Assembly: GCA_028719205.1 (NCBI GenBank)
Contig: JAQUKH010000001.1
Coordinates: 62,001-126,000, forward strand
Length of the DNA: 64,000 nucleotides
Origin: a bacterium
GTDB lineage: Bacteria > JACRDZ01 > JAQUKH01
Direction: 5' to 3'
The notes beneath the pieces were generated by a model. It did not search any database and was not told the DNA's origin. It worked only from the letters and a program-made list of their open reading frames with translations. The number at the start of each line of letters is the position of its first letter. Position 1 is the stretch's first letter. Shown one piece after another: positions 19,648 to 27,275 of the stretch. Made by a program: the position numbers and the translations under genes.

Positions 19648-21102
19648 CTACTCAAATTTCCATACTTGATCCGGGTGTTTGACCGCTTGACAAATTCTAC
19701 CACCATCATCTTTATTGCCGTTATAAACATCCAGATATAGCCCACTGATTCTTGATTGGATATAATAATATCCCGGATATTTTTCAGATGGTTCTAATCG
19801 CCATACTTGATCTGGGTGTTTGACGGCTTGACAAATTCTACCACCAACATCTTTATTGCCGTTATAAACATCCAGGTATAGCCCACTGATTCTTGATTGG
19901 ATATAATAATATCCCGGATATTTTTCAGATGGTTCTAATCGCCATACTTGATCTGGGTGTTTGACGGCTTGACAAATTTTACCACCAACCTCTTTATTTG
20001 CCTGATATACATCCAGATACAAACCACTGTTTTGTGATTGGATGTAATAACCACGATTCCCGCTTTCATCATTCGCGTTTCCGTTAAATGGATAATAGGC
20101 TACTAATGCACTGTTGATATTTTCCCCTTGCGTTTCTCCTTGTGTAGGTTTTATAATATCAATTATTTTGGGCGGGACATGAGGTTTAGCTTCTATAACA
20201 TCAGGTTTATCCGCCCGGGGTTTGTTTCCCATAGCATAAACCGAAGGCTGCACAAATACAAACTCGCCTCCCTCGGATCCCGGCAAATTGCCGAATTCAG
20301 GGATTTGATCTGCCAGTTCAGCTACCTTTGGCTGTATATAGGTGTTTATTTCCGAAGCTGTAATAATACCATCGCCGTTATAGTCAGCCATACCTGTGAT
20401 TAACGCATCCAGAAAAGTTCCGGTGAAAGCGGAATGATTTTTATAACCGCCATCGCTTACAGGCTCCTTGCCGCCGGCAGTCAGGGCTTGCCTTGCTTTG
20501 CGTTTGGTTATTTCCTGCAAATATCGCGGATGATCATCTTTAACCGCCGCCGCACGCGTTGTAAAAAACATACCTGAATAACAGGCGTCCAGCACCATAT
20601 AGATATGTTTAGCCTTAATATCCTTTAAAATATCTTTCAGCTCTGTCATTGAAATCGCTGAAGCTCTGTATTCTCCCTGACGATAGTCCACCGGTATGAG
20701 ATAACCATTATCTTTGCTGCTTTCTCCATGGCCCGCGAAATAAATTAACAATCTATCTCTATCTCCTATTTTATCAGGCAAATCATCTCCTATCTTCTTC
20801 AAAATATCATTTTTTGTAGCTTTATTATCATATAGGGTAAAAATGTGATCTTCCACAAATCCATATTTATCCTGAAGCATTTGTTTTACCGCCTCAGCAT
20901 CGCTAACCGCGAATTTAAGCTTCCCAACATTTTGATAATTATCAATTCCTATCACAACAGCCCAACTTTGCCCAAACGGTTCAAGCACTTCTCCGTCTTT
21001 GGCGACAATTTTGATACTGCGTAAACCATCATTAGCAAAATCCATAGTTGTAGTCATTAGGAATGCCAGTATAACTAAAATGACGATCAGTTTGGTTCGC
21101 AT
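19648..21102 (-). CDS. Secreted caspase-like protein with ricin-type beta-trefoil lectin tail
   Basis: 484 residues: signal peptide about 1-23, caspase-like domain with His in YFAGHGES (H125) and Cys in VLDACYSGM (C174), EF-hand-like loop near 240, a proline-rich linker about 300-330, then three tandem repeats of about 47 residues from 352 to the end. Each repeat contains YYIQSxxSGLYLDVY and QAVKHPDQVW, typical of ricin-B-type carbohydrate-binding trefoils. Just before the trefoil, SALVAYYPFNGNANDESGN is the beginning of the LamG domain of the neighbouring gene, cut off at the junction, so the lectin appears to have replaced a LamG domain. A GGGGGAG lies 11 nt before the ATG. Part of operon B. 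Confidence 0.92.
   Translation of the reverse strand: MRTKLIVILVILAFLMTTTMDFANDGLRSIKIVAKDGEVLEPFGQSWAVVIGIDNYQNVGKLKFAVSDAEAVKQMLQDKYGFVEDHIFTLYDNKATKNDILKKIGDDLPDKIGDRDRLLIYFAGHGESSKDNGYLIPVDYRQGEYRASAISMTELKDILKDIKAKHIYMVLDACYSGMFFTTRAAAVKDDHPRYLQEITKRKARQALTAGGKEPVSDGGYKNHSAFTGTFLDALITGMADYNGDGIITASEINTYIQPKVAELADQIPEFGNLPGSEGGEFVFVQPSVYAMGNKPRADKPDVIEAKPHVPPKIIDIIKPTQGETQGENINSALVAYYPFNGNANDESGNRGYYIQSQNSGLYLDVYQANKEVGGKICQAVKHPDQVWRLEPSEKYPGYYYIQSRISGLYLDVYNGNKDVGGRICQAVKHPDQVWRLEPSEKYPGYYYIQSRISGLYLDVYNGNKDDGGRICQAVKHPDQVWKFE
19661..20050. repeat. 141-bp tandem repeat encoding the ricin-type lectin lobes
   Basis: The segment beginning CATACTTGAT-C/T-GGGTGTTTGAC recurs at 19661, 19802 and 19943, an exact 141-bp period (47 codons). 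Copies one and two are nearly identical in DNA; the third has diverged more and is incomplete at the LamG junction. In frame inside the caspase-ricin gene. Confidence 0.85.
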
Positions 21103-21134
21103 AATTTATATTTCTCCCCCATTTTTATCAATCC

Positions 21135-21246
21135 GAACTCCCCTAATCCCCTATTTAAAAAAAGAGGGGAAAATAACAGTAAAATTATATTTATCTTTTC
21201 CCTCTTACTCCTCCTCTTTTTTTAAAGAGGAGGATGGGAGGAGTTC
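21135..21246. repeat. 112-bp GC-richer inverted-repeat element between operon B genes
   Basis: The ends are GAACTCCCC and GGAGGAGTTC, and each half contains its own hairpin (CCCTATTTAAAAAAAGAGGGG; TCCTCCTCTTTTTTTAAAGAGGAGGA, described here by arms). The right half is the more perfect. It lies in the 210-bp gap between the DUF4384 gene and the caspase-ricin gene. It looks like a small non-coding palindromic element, with no reading frame; an intercistronic attenuator is also possible. Confidence 0.55.
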
Positions 21247-21260
21247 TCTTAATGTTATTC

Positions 21261-21309
21261 TTTCAGCTTTTGAATGAATTTAGCTGATAGCTGAGTGCTG
21301 AATTCTGAC
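21261..21309. repeat. Half copy of the AGCTGA inverted-repeat family
   Basis: Contains TTTCAGCTTTTGAATGAATT followed by TAGCTGATAGCTGAGTGCTG, matching the right half of the elements at 25.5 and 26.8 kb. The left half is missing. It directly follows the end of the DUF4384 gene. Confidence 0.55.
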
Positions 21310-21312
21310 AAC

Positions 21313-23079
21313 TTATTTATTATCCTTTCTCTCTTCTTTTTTGTTACCCTTATCTCCCTTAGTTTCCGTGCTGTCCCACACCTCCTCCGTCCCCGCGGAT
21401 GGAATTGGTTTTGACATCGATTGGCCCTCCTCTTCAGTCAGCCCCCTTGAGCCTGTAAATCTATTTATGTCTTTTCCATAGATCTTAAATTCATAAATTG
21501 TTTCTGACCATATAGTTTTATCTAATTTTTCCCGTACTACGCCGATATTTTTTATACCTCTTGTATTTATCTCGTAGAACGGTTTTTTAAAATCCATTCC
21601 GAATATATTTTCAATTGGGTCAGGTTTTATTGAAGCAATCGCTTTTACCCTTTCTATTCCGGCAGGCCCTTCTATTTTCATCTTAAATCCGTAATTATCA
21701 CCCGGGATTCTGTAAGTCTGGCCTGCCCTGATAAAATTGTCCTGTGAAAATTGATTAGGGAAAAGAACATATGTTTCACCGCTTGTCGCTATATCAACTA
21801 AAGTCAGATAACAGTCACGGCTTGCTTTAAAATAGAAGTTTACATATTCATCTATTTTGTAACTTTCTTTATCAGTAGCGATATTAATATCAAACTCTTT
21901 TTTCTCTTGTTTTATTCCAATTATATTTTCTATACCTTTATTCTCTAAAAATACAAAATATTGCGCTTTCTTTACAACTTTCTCATCACTTAGCAACCCA
22001 AATTCAACAGGGAAACTGCCTTCTTTATCAACAGGAATCCCCTGGCCGTCAAATTTTACTTTACCTGACATGTCAGTAAACTCATCTCTAACCCTTTTAT
22101 CTAAATTGGGAAGAAACATAAAAACAGGCGAGTTTTTTATTGGAATATTTTTATCACCGGCCATATAACTAAATTCAATTTCAAACGGCTCCTTAATTTT
22201 TCCCCCGACTAAGATCTTCTGGTTATCGCCGGAAATTTTTTTCATTATGATCCCATTAAGTATTTTATCTTTTAAATGTTCAATGTCCTGCATCGATGGA
22301 AGATTATTAGAATTATTATTTCCGGAAATTTGGGCTGATAAATATACTTTGTCAAATACGGTTTTCCTTTCTTCCGATAAATCCCAAAGTATTTTTAATG
22401 CTAAAACAACCTCCCCGTTTTTTTCATGCTCCAATGCTGTATTATAACCTTTTGTAATGCCTTCGATTTTTTCCTGCAGCAATTTGATCTCCATCTGTTC
22501 TTTTTTATTTTCTTCTTTTTCTTTATTTTCTGCGGCTTTATCTCTTCTTTTTTCCGCATATTCTCTTATACTTCTAATTTCTTCCTGAGGCACCGAAATT
22601 AAAAGCGCGGACACCCAATAAATTTTAGAGTTTTTATTTTCATAATATTTATATTTGCAATCATACCATTCTGATGGTTTTGTCCCGCGAATGAACGCTT
22701 CAGCAGCAGCACTGCTCGCATTTTTTCCAATTGACGCTATAGTTTCTTCATTATCTTTTCTGACTACTTTATTAATATATTCTTCTATAACTTCTATATT
22801 GACTCCGCAATACTTAATAAATTCAATATCCGCGCCCCGCTTTGCTTCATCACGGGCAAATTTTCGCTCTTCTTTTTTTGATGACATACTGACAAAATAC
22901 GCGTATTTTTCATCATGTTCAGGAGGTTTTATAAACCAGGCGGGCTGGATCGGGGAGGAAGATTCAAGTAATACCTCATTAACTTCCACAGTCTTTTGAG
23001 ATTCATCTCTAACTTGCATTCCTGTGCAGCTGCAAAACATAGAAATTACAATTATAATTATAAAATATTTTTTACCCAC
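21313..23079 (-). CDS. DUF4384 lipoprotein with LPP20-like N-terminal region
   Basis: 588 residues, GTG start after a strong AGGGGGG. The signal peptide ends in a lipobox-like FCSCTG, so it is probably a lipoprotein. After it, QPAWFIKPPEHDEKYAYFVSMS and a following DEAKRGADIEFIKYCG stretch resemble the LPP20-type fold of the two small lipoproteins upstream. A coiled coil spans about 178-215. The segment about 392-480 (IATDKESYKIDEYVNFYFKA, then YLTLVDIATSGETYVLFPNQ) is a DUF4384 domain, which from memory is often found with caspase-like proteases. The C-terminus is polar. It sits between the S23 gene and the caspase-ricin gene in operon B. A role as periplasmic partner of the proteases is inference. 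Confidence 0.85.
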   Translation of the reverse strand: MGKKYFIIIIVISMFCSCTGMQVRDESQKTVEVNEVLLESSSPIQPAWFIKPPEHDEKYAYFVSMSSKKEERKFARDEAKRGADIEFIKYCGVNIEVIEEYINKVVRKDNEETIASIGKNASSAAAEAFIRGTKPSEWYDCKYKYYENKNSKIYWVSALLISVPQEEIRSIREYAEKRRDKAAENKEKEENKKEQMEIKLLQEKIEGITKGYNTALEHEKNGEVVLALKILWDLSEERKTVFDKVYLSAQISGNNNSNNLPSMQDIEHLKDKILNGIIMKKISGDNQKILVGGKIKEPFEIEFSYMAGDKNIPIKNSPVFMFLPNLDKRVRDEFTDMSGKVKFDGQGIPVDKEGSFPVEFGLLSDEKVVKKAQYFVFLENKGIENIIGIKQEKKEFDINIATDKESYKIDEYVNFYFKASRDCYLTLVDIATSGETYVLFPNQFSQDNFIRAGQTYRIPGDNYGFKMKIEGPAGIERVKAIASIKPDPIENIFGMDFKKPFYEINTRGIKNIGVVREKLDKTIWSETIYEFKIYGKDINRFTGSRGLTEEEGQSMSKPIPSAGTEEVWDSTETKGDKGNKKEERKDNK

Positions 23080-23099
23080 TATCCCCCCTATTTAAAAAA

Positions 23100-23522
23100 T
23101 AGCATTCAGCAATCAGCTGTCAGCATTCAGCTTTTTAATGAAAGACGTAATCATGCGCTTAATTTCTATTACCTTTTCAGTAAGACACTGGAAATCAGAA
23201 TGGCTCAGCAACTCAAGATCATGAGTAAGCAGAAGATGATATTCTAACTCACATGCAGAACCCATCGCAATCTGAAAGAAACGCGATAACTCAGCTTCTC
23301 CCTTTCTTCCGCAGCCTTCTGCAATGTTAGCTGGAATAGAAGCACACGAACGCCGAATTTGGCTTGTCAGACCAAACAACTCATTTTTTGGAAAACTTGA
23401 AGTAGCTTTGTATACAGCCAAAGTTAATTCATGAGACTTCTCCCAAACTTTCAGTTCTCTAAAATTCTTCAATTGTATCGCTCCTTATTTTGCTGACAGC
23501 TGATCGCTGAGTGCTGACAGCT
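23100..23522. mobile_element. Candidate S23 element: four-helix-bundle gene between AGCTGA inverted repeats
   Basis: Left end (23100-23135) AGCATTCAGCAATCAGCTG and right end (23491-23522) TGCTGACAGCTGATCGCTGA are inverted relatives of one another and of the gene-free repeats nearby. The stop codon and last codons of the enclosed gene lie inside the left repeat. In 23S rRNA, S23 genes are carried by intervening sequences with complementary ends; here the same arrangement sits between protein genes. Mobility is inferred, not shown. Confidence 0.5.
23113..23472 (-). CDS. Four-helix-bundle protein of the 23S rRNA intervening-sequence (S23) family
   Basis: 119 residues, the typical family length. 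Recognisable motifs are FRELKVWEKSHELTLAVYK at the start, LTSQIRRSCASIPANIAEGCGR in the middle and SRFFQIAMGSACELEYHLLL in the second half. The family forms pentameric helical bundles with no established enzymatic role and was first found inside 23S rRNA intervening sequences. Here it is inserted in operon B between the lytic transglycosylase and DUF4384 genes and is bracketed by inverted repeats. It has no obvious functional link to its neighbours. Confidence 0.93.
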   Translation of the reverse strand: MKNFRELKVWEKSHELTLAVYKATSSFPKNELFGLTSQIRRSCASIPANIAEGCGRKGEAELSRFFQIAMGSACELEYHLLLTHDLELLSHSDFQCLTEKVIEIKRMITSFIKKLNADS

Positions 23523-23523
23523 C

Positions 23524-24729
23524 TTATATGGCTTTATACGCTTCCTTCCTCTTCAGTATCCTTTGTAAATAATCTATTGTTTCCTGTTTTGGTAATTTTT
23601 TTATTAACGTTTCATAGACAACTTTTGAAGTCATACTATTTATAATGGCATCTGCTTTTTTGATATCTTTCACGCCTGCAAATGTTTGCGCGAGATTTCC
23701 TATCCCCGTATTATAAGCGGCAATAACGCAGTAAAGCCTGCTTTCTACATCTTTTATATTTTTGCAGTAACCATAAAATAATAATCCAAGATAAGCAGTT
23801 CCAATATTTATGTTGTTTTCATCATTATATAAATAAGAAGGGCTCAATAAATATGACTTCCCATATAAAATTTTCGTAACATCTTTACCGGCTGTTCCAG
23901 GGACCACCTGCATAAGCCCATAGGCGGGAATCGGAGACTTTGCCATCGGATTAAAAGCGCTTTCTGTATGTATTACTGCCAATGCCAGAGACAGATCTAA
24001 TTTATTTTTATCCGTGTATTTGCTGACTGACGCTTTATATTGTTTTGCTCTTTTAAGTAAACTATCAGATGGCAGGTCTATTTTTATGCTAATTACAATC
24101 GTTTTCTCAACTTTTGACGGCGCTTCCTGAATTTTAGCTTTTGCTACTATCTTTTTTACTTCTTTAGAAACTTCTTCTTTTTTAGGCGTGGGAGTATTAA
24201 AAAATACAGGCGCCAGGATCGGATCGCTTTTCACCTCATCTTTTTTTATATTCTTTACTTCTTTAATTACCTTTTTTTCTATGTTCTGTGAAAGCTTATC
24301 TTTTTCAAAGGCCGTTTTTTTGTCTTCAACCATTAAATCTTCCAGTGCCTTTTTAATTTTATTCTCTTTTTCCTCTTTTTTTTCATTCTGGCCTACGATT
24401 ATATCTATTTTTATATTATTATTCTCAAAATCCACAATTTTTTTTGTTTGATAATCAGGAGAGTACTCAACCCATTTTTTATTATCAGAAATTTCAGGTT
24501 TATCCCAGTTTGCTAATATCTCTTTTTTGTAATTCTCATATTCTTCTTCTACTATATTTTTATATTGTTCAAATTCTTTTTCTATTTCCGCTTGATATTC
24601 CTCAAATTCCTGCTGTTCCTGAGCAACTCCATTTTCCTGCTGTTTAACAAAGTCTTCAAAAGATTCAGCGGATACAAATGAAAAGTTAAAAAATATCATT
24701 ACACCGGCCAAAACAATTACTTTTTTCAT
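23524..24729 (-). CDS. MltC-like murein lytic transglycosylase (DUF3393-type N-terminus plus SLT domain)
   Basis: 401 residues from the ATG at 24729, which begins a clean signal peptide MKKVIVLAGVMIFFNFSFVS; the frame continues 11 codons upstream but that part overlaps a repeat. Residues about 22-110 (FEDFVKQQ, repeated YK-E heptads, KKWVEYSPDYQTKKIVDFEN) resemble the N-terminal domain of MltC. A charged linker follows. The SLT domain spans about 240-390, with catalytic Glu in HTESAFNP (about E256), then YGLMQVVPGTAG and AAYNTGIGN. It should cleave the glycan strands of peptidoglycan, producing anhydromuropeptides. I see no lipobox, so it is probably periplasmic. In operon B it could open the wall for assembly of an envelope complex. 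Confidence 0.9.
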   Translation of the reverse strand: MKKVIVLAGVMIFFNFSFVSAESFEDFVKQQENGVAQEQQEFEEYQAEIEKEFEQYKNIVEEEYENYKKEILANWDKPEISDNKKWVEYSPDYQTKKIVDFENNNIKIDIIVGQNEKKEEKENKIKKALEDLMVEDKKTAFEKDKLSQNIEKKVIKEVKNIKKDEVKSDPILAPVFFNTPTPKKEEVSKEVKKIVAKAKIQEAPSKVEKTIVISIKIDLPSDSLLKRAKQYKASVSKYTDKNKLDLSLALAVIHTESAFNPMAKSPIPAYGLMQVVPGTAGKDVTKILYGKSYLLSPSYLYNDENNINIGTAYLGLLFYGYCKNIKDVESRLYCVIAAYNTGIGNLAQTFAGVKDIKKADAIINSMTSKVVYETLIKKLPKQETIDYLQRILKRKEAYKAI

Positions 24730-24750
24730 TTTTTGTTTTTCCTTCCAATT

Positions 24751-24827
24751 AGCTATCAGCAATCAGCGCTCAGATATCAGCTAATTCAAATAAAAGCTGA
24801 ATGCTGACAGCTGATAGCTGAACGCTT
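24751..24827. repeat. AGCTGA-family inverted-repeat element
   Basis: Left arm AGCTATCAGCAATCAGCGCT, right arm AGCTGATAGCTGAACGCTT, with a short AATTCAAATAAAA centre; the transcript would fold into a long hairpin. It overlaps the stop codon of the coiled-coil gene (24826) and lies just before the transglycosylase start. Confidence 0.7.
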
Positions 24828-25500
24828 AGTATTTCTTAAACTTCTTGATAATCCAAATAACAACATATATTGCCACACAAAACCCTACAAAAAACGCAAG
24901 TATAAGTTCATTGGTTCCTAAACTAAAACCGCTTTTTTCAGATATGGAAGATTCCGATAACGGTTCCACTTTTGCTTCAGATTTAGCTTCTTCCTTGACT
25001 TCTTCTTTTACCGCTTCTTTCACTTCTTCTTTTTGTATTTCTTTTGGTTTTTCTACTGCTATTTTTTCAACCTGTTTAATTTCAACTGTTTCAGCTTTTA
25101 TATCCGCTAAAATCAAATTTTCTTTTTTATTTTCAACCGCAGCCCCTTTACGAAGCTCTTCTAATTTATCTATTTCCTTATCTAGCTCATCCTGCCCATT
25201 TTTTGCTTTATTCTCCTGCCATAATGCTTCTTCGTTTATTTTTTTTTCTTTTTCGGGAGCAGCTTTTCCTTCGGTTTTAGCCTCATTTGAAATACTAATT
25301 GATTTTTTGTCTTCTGAAATTTCTTTTTTAAACTTATTAAAATCCTCTAAATTTTCTTTCTTGTGCTCCTGAAAATCCTCTTTCATCTTTTGACTGGTTT
25401 CTCCCTCAAGCTCATTTTCAACGTCATCATATGTTTCAGCAAATAAAAACGTACTATTTAATAACATTATTATTCCGATAAAAATAAGTAATTTTTTCAT
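24826..25500 (-). CDS. Secreted/anchored charged coiled-coil protein with C-terminal membrane helix
   Basis: 224 residues from the ATG at 25500 (AAGGAG 10 nt upstream). Signal peptide MKKLLIFIGIIMLLNSTFLF, then a highly charged region of Glu/Lys repeats (KEEVKEAVKEEVKEEAK-like near 165-185) likely to be helical or disordered. One transmembrane helix about 195-217 (LILAFFVGFCVAIYVVIWII) precedes a basic KKFKKY tail, so the bulk faces the periplasm. The segment ALWQENKAKNGQDELDKE is shared almost exactly with the C-terminus of the LPP20-type lipoprotein at 26164, and the first 40 mature residues resemble the transglycosylase N-terminus. I cannot assign a function; a structural link between envelope parts is a guess. 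Confidence 0.72.
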   Translation of the reverse strand: MKKLLIFIGIIMLLNSTFLFAETYDDVENELEGETSQKMKEDFQEHKKENLEDFNKFKKEISEDKKSISISNEAKTEGKAAPEKEKKINEEALWQENKAKNGQDELDKEIDKLEELRKGAAVENKKENLILADIKAETVEIKQVEKIAVEKPKEIQKEEVKEAVKEEVKEEAKSEAKVEPLSESSISEKSGFSLGTNELILAFFVGFCVAIYVVIWIIKKFKKY

Positions 25501-25524
25501 TCTATTATTTCTCCTTTGAAGTTT

Positions 25525-25635
25525 AAGCATTCAGCTCTCAGCTATCAGCACTCAGCTTTTTAATAGCATTCATCCATCTGCATTCAGTTTTTGAATGGAT
25601 TTAGCTGATAGCTAGTAGCTGACCGCTGAACGCTT
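25525..25635. repeat. AGCTGA-family inverted-repeat element
   Basis: 111 bp from AAGCATTCAGC to GCTGAACGCTT, inverted at both ends, with interior CAGCTATCAGC and GCTGATAGCT. It fills most of the gap between the second lipoprotein gene and the coiled-coil gene. Almost the same length as the elements at 16556 and 26831. Confidence 0.7.
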
Positions 25636-25639
25636 CTTT

Positions 25640-26098
25640 TCATTGCAACACCATCCATACATGAATTTCCCCTGATTTTTCATCTTTCCAGATCTCTTCA
25701 ATATTCGCTTTTACACTTTTACTATCAGACGTCTGAACGCTATAAGTACCCATATATGTCTTTGCGTCATTCTGTGTACCGGTTGTCGCGGTTACAAGAT
25801 AACTATTAACCTTTACCCCTAACTGCCTTGCTATATCATCCAAGGCCCTTTCTATAGCCAATTTTCTCTGTTCATTTTCACTTTTTATATGTATTCCGGA
25901 TGTCCCAACACCGCCAATATTGCCTTTCATTCCCGGATTCCAATACCATTCCGGTTTACCATTTACTATTTTTGTCCCTTTTGATGTAACGTTCGTAATT
26001 ATTGATCCGCTATTATCCGCTTTTTTTACGCAGGATGACGCGGTAAACGCCAATATAACTACAGGTATTAGTAATAACCGGCTAAAAATATTTTTCAA
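25640..26098 (-). CDS. LPP20-family lipoprotein
   Basis: 152 residues. The start is a TTG at 26098 with GGGGG 7 nt upstream; no in-frame ATG gives the signal peptide. The signal sequence ends in FTASSC, a lipobox. The mature part has GKPEWYWNPGMKGNIGGVGTSG and then ENEQRKLAIERALDDIARQLGV, the pattern of LPP20-type outer membrane lipoproteins. Second gene of operon B, 65 bp after a related lipoprotein gene. Precise role unknown. Confidence 0.8.
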   Translation of the reverse strand: MKNIFSRLLLIPVVILAFTASSCVKKADNSGSIITNVTSKGTKIVNGKPEWYWNPGMKGNIGGVGTSGIHIKSENEQRKLAIERALDDIARQLGVKVNSYLVTATTGTQNDAKTYMGTYSVQTSDSKSVKANIEEIWKDEKSGEIHVWMVLQ

Positions 26099-26163
26099 AT
26101 TAATACCCCCATTTTATTGGAGGAAAAGCATAAGATCTGCTTTCCCTCCAACTCTAATATTTA

Positions 26164-26766
26164 CTATTTTTTAGATTCAACTAATTTATTTACTTCTTTG
26201 TCCAGTTCATCCTGCCCATTTTTCGCTTTAAACTCCTGCCATAAAGCCTGTTCGTTCTTAAAACTGGTTTCAACCTGGTCTTTTATGGATTTCTTAGCTA
26301 ATTCATTATCAATAACAATCAAAACATATAAATTATCTTTTGGGGATGCCCAACTATCCCTAAGTGTTGTACCATTTAAAGTTTGGCTTGCAACTTGTTT
26401 TGATACATCCGCTGATACCCTGTCAACCATTTCGCCATTACCAACCCCTGTAACATTCATAAAAGATTTAACCATATTTTTTACTTTTAACTCCATCATT
26501 CTGGCAAGTTCATTTCTTCCGTTGGCCAAAGCCTCTGTTCTTGCAAAGGACATACCGGCTTTACCTACTTTAGCAATACCAACTGCCGCGATCCCGCCTT
26601 CTACCTGAGAGGTGGTTACCCATTTTGGAGCATCTTTAAATTCACTTTGTACAGTTGTATCCTGTTGAGTGTCTGTTTGCTTTGTTACGGCCTTAGTTGT
26701 TCCACAACCGGCAGAAAACACCACTGCAATAGCCAAAATACTTAACGAAATCATTTTCTTTTTCAT
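26164..26766 (-). CDS. LPP20-type lipoprotein, first gene of operon B
   Basis: 200 residues, ATG with a strong AAGGAGG. Signal peptide ending in the lipobox VFSAGC, so lipid-anchored. Mature region: APKWVTTSQVEGGIAAVGIA then ARTEALANGRNELARMMELKVK, the LPP20-like pattern also seen in its neighbour. The C-terminal 28 residues (ALWQEFKAKNGQDELDKE) recur in the coiled-coil protein at 24826. As first gene behind the sigma-54 promoter with the best ribosome binding site of the group, it is likely the most abundant product of the operon. Confidence 0.82.
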   Translation of the reverse strand: MKKKMISLSILAIAVVFSAGCGTTKAVTKQTDTQQDTTVQSEFKDAPKWVTTSQVEGGIAAVGIAKVGKAGMSFARTEALANGRNELARMMELKVKNMVKSFMNVTGVGNGEMVDRVSADVSKQVASQTLNGTTLRDSWASPKDNLYVLIVIDNELAKKSIKDQVETSFKNEQALWQEFKAKNGQDELDKEVNKLVESKK

Positions 26767-26830
26767 TGTGTATCCTCCTTTTTATTTACATTGTGAATTT
26801 TTTTTTATTTAACTACAATGCTAGCTTATT

Positions 26831-26940
26831 AAGCAATCAGCAGTCAGCTTTCAGCTTTTTAATAGCTTTCTGCGTTCAGTTATCATTAGTCAGCTTTTGA
26901 ATAAAATTAGCTGATAGCTGAATGCTGAAATCTGATTGCT
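26831..26940. repeat. AGCTGA-family inverted-repeat element in the operon B leader
   Basis: 110 bp from AAGCAATCAGCAGTCAGC to GCTGAAATCTGATTGCT, inverted ends, with the common core TCAGCTTTTGAATAAAATT then AGCTGATAGCTGA. It lies between the predicted start site (about 27006) and the first gene, in an untranslated leader of about 240 nt. Confidence 0.7.
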
Positions 26941-27015
26941 AAAGATTTAATCACCTCCCTGGCTTTAAGATGCTATTTTTTAGTAATAAACTTTTTTATA
27001 TCTAACTCTAATATA

Positions 27016-27034
27016 ATGCAAGAACCATGCCAAA
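27016..27034 (-). promoter_or_regulatory. Sigma-54 promoter B (-24/-12)
   Basis: Minus-strand TTTGGCATGGTTCTTGCAT: TGGCAT 27032-27027, five bases, TTGC 27021-27018. One difference from TGGCAC-N5-TTGC, with exact spacing. It precedes the run 26766 to 16945 (lipoproteins, coiled-coil, transglycosylase, DUF4384, two caspases). The 509-bp gap 26767-27275 holds this promoter, its enhancer site and two repeat copies, and no gene. Confidence 0.87.
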
Positions 27035-27178
27035 AGTCGTTAAACAGTAAAAATAAATTCATTTTTATTAAAAAAACCCGATTTTTTCAGTCTTTTCCCC
27101 GTTTTTTTTAATCCAAATCCAAAATTACTAATATTAGCATATCAAAAACAGCCTGTTCCTATATCAAATAACGTATGG

Positions 27179-27198
27179 ATGCATGGAATTCCACACAA
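27179..27198. promoter_or_regulatory. Enhancer (activator-binding) site for promoter B
   Basis: ATGCATGGAATTCCA followed by CACAA: the left arm and centre match the palindrome of the other two sites exactly and the right arm is degenerate. It lies about 147 bp upstream of the -24 element of promoter B. Confidence 0.65.
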
Positions 27199-27225
27199 GA
27201 TATGTTAAATGTTTTAGAATCTATC

Positions 27226-27275
27226 ACCGTCAGCATTCAACTTTTGCATAAAATTAGCTGATAGCTGAAAGCTCC
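27226..27275. repeat. Half copy of the AGCTGA repeat after the DUF4062 gene
   Basis: CAGCATTCAACTTTTGCATA followed by AAATTAGCTGATAGCTGAAAGC: the right half of the repeat family without its left partner, directly behind the DUF4062 stop codon. Confidence 0.5.
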
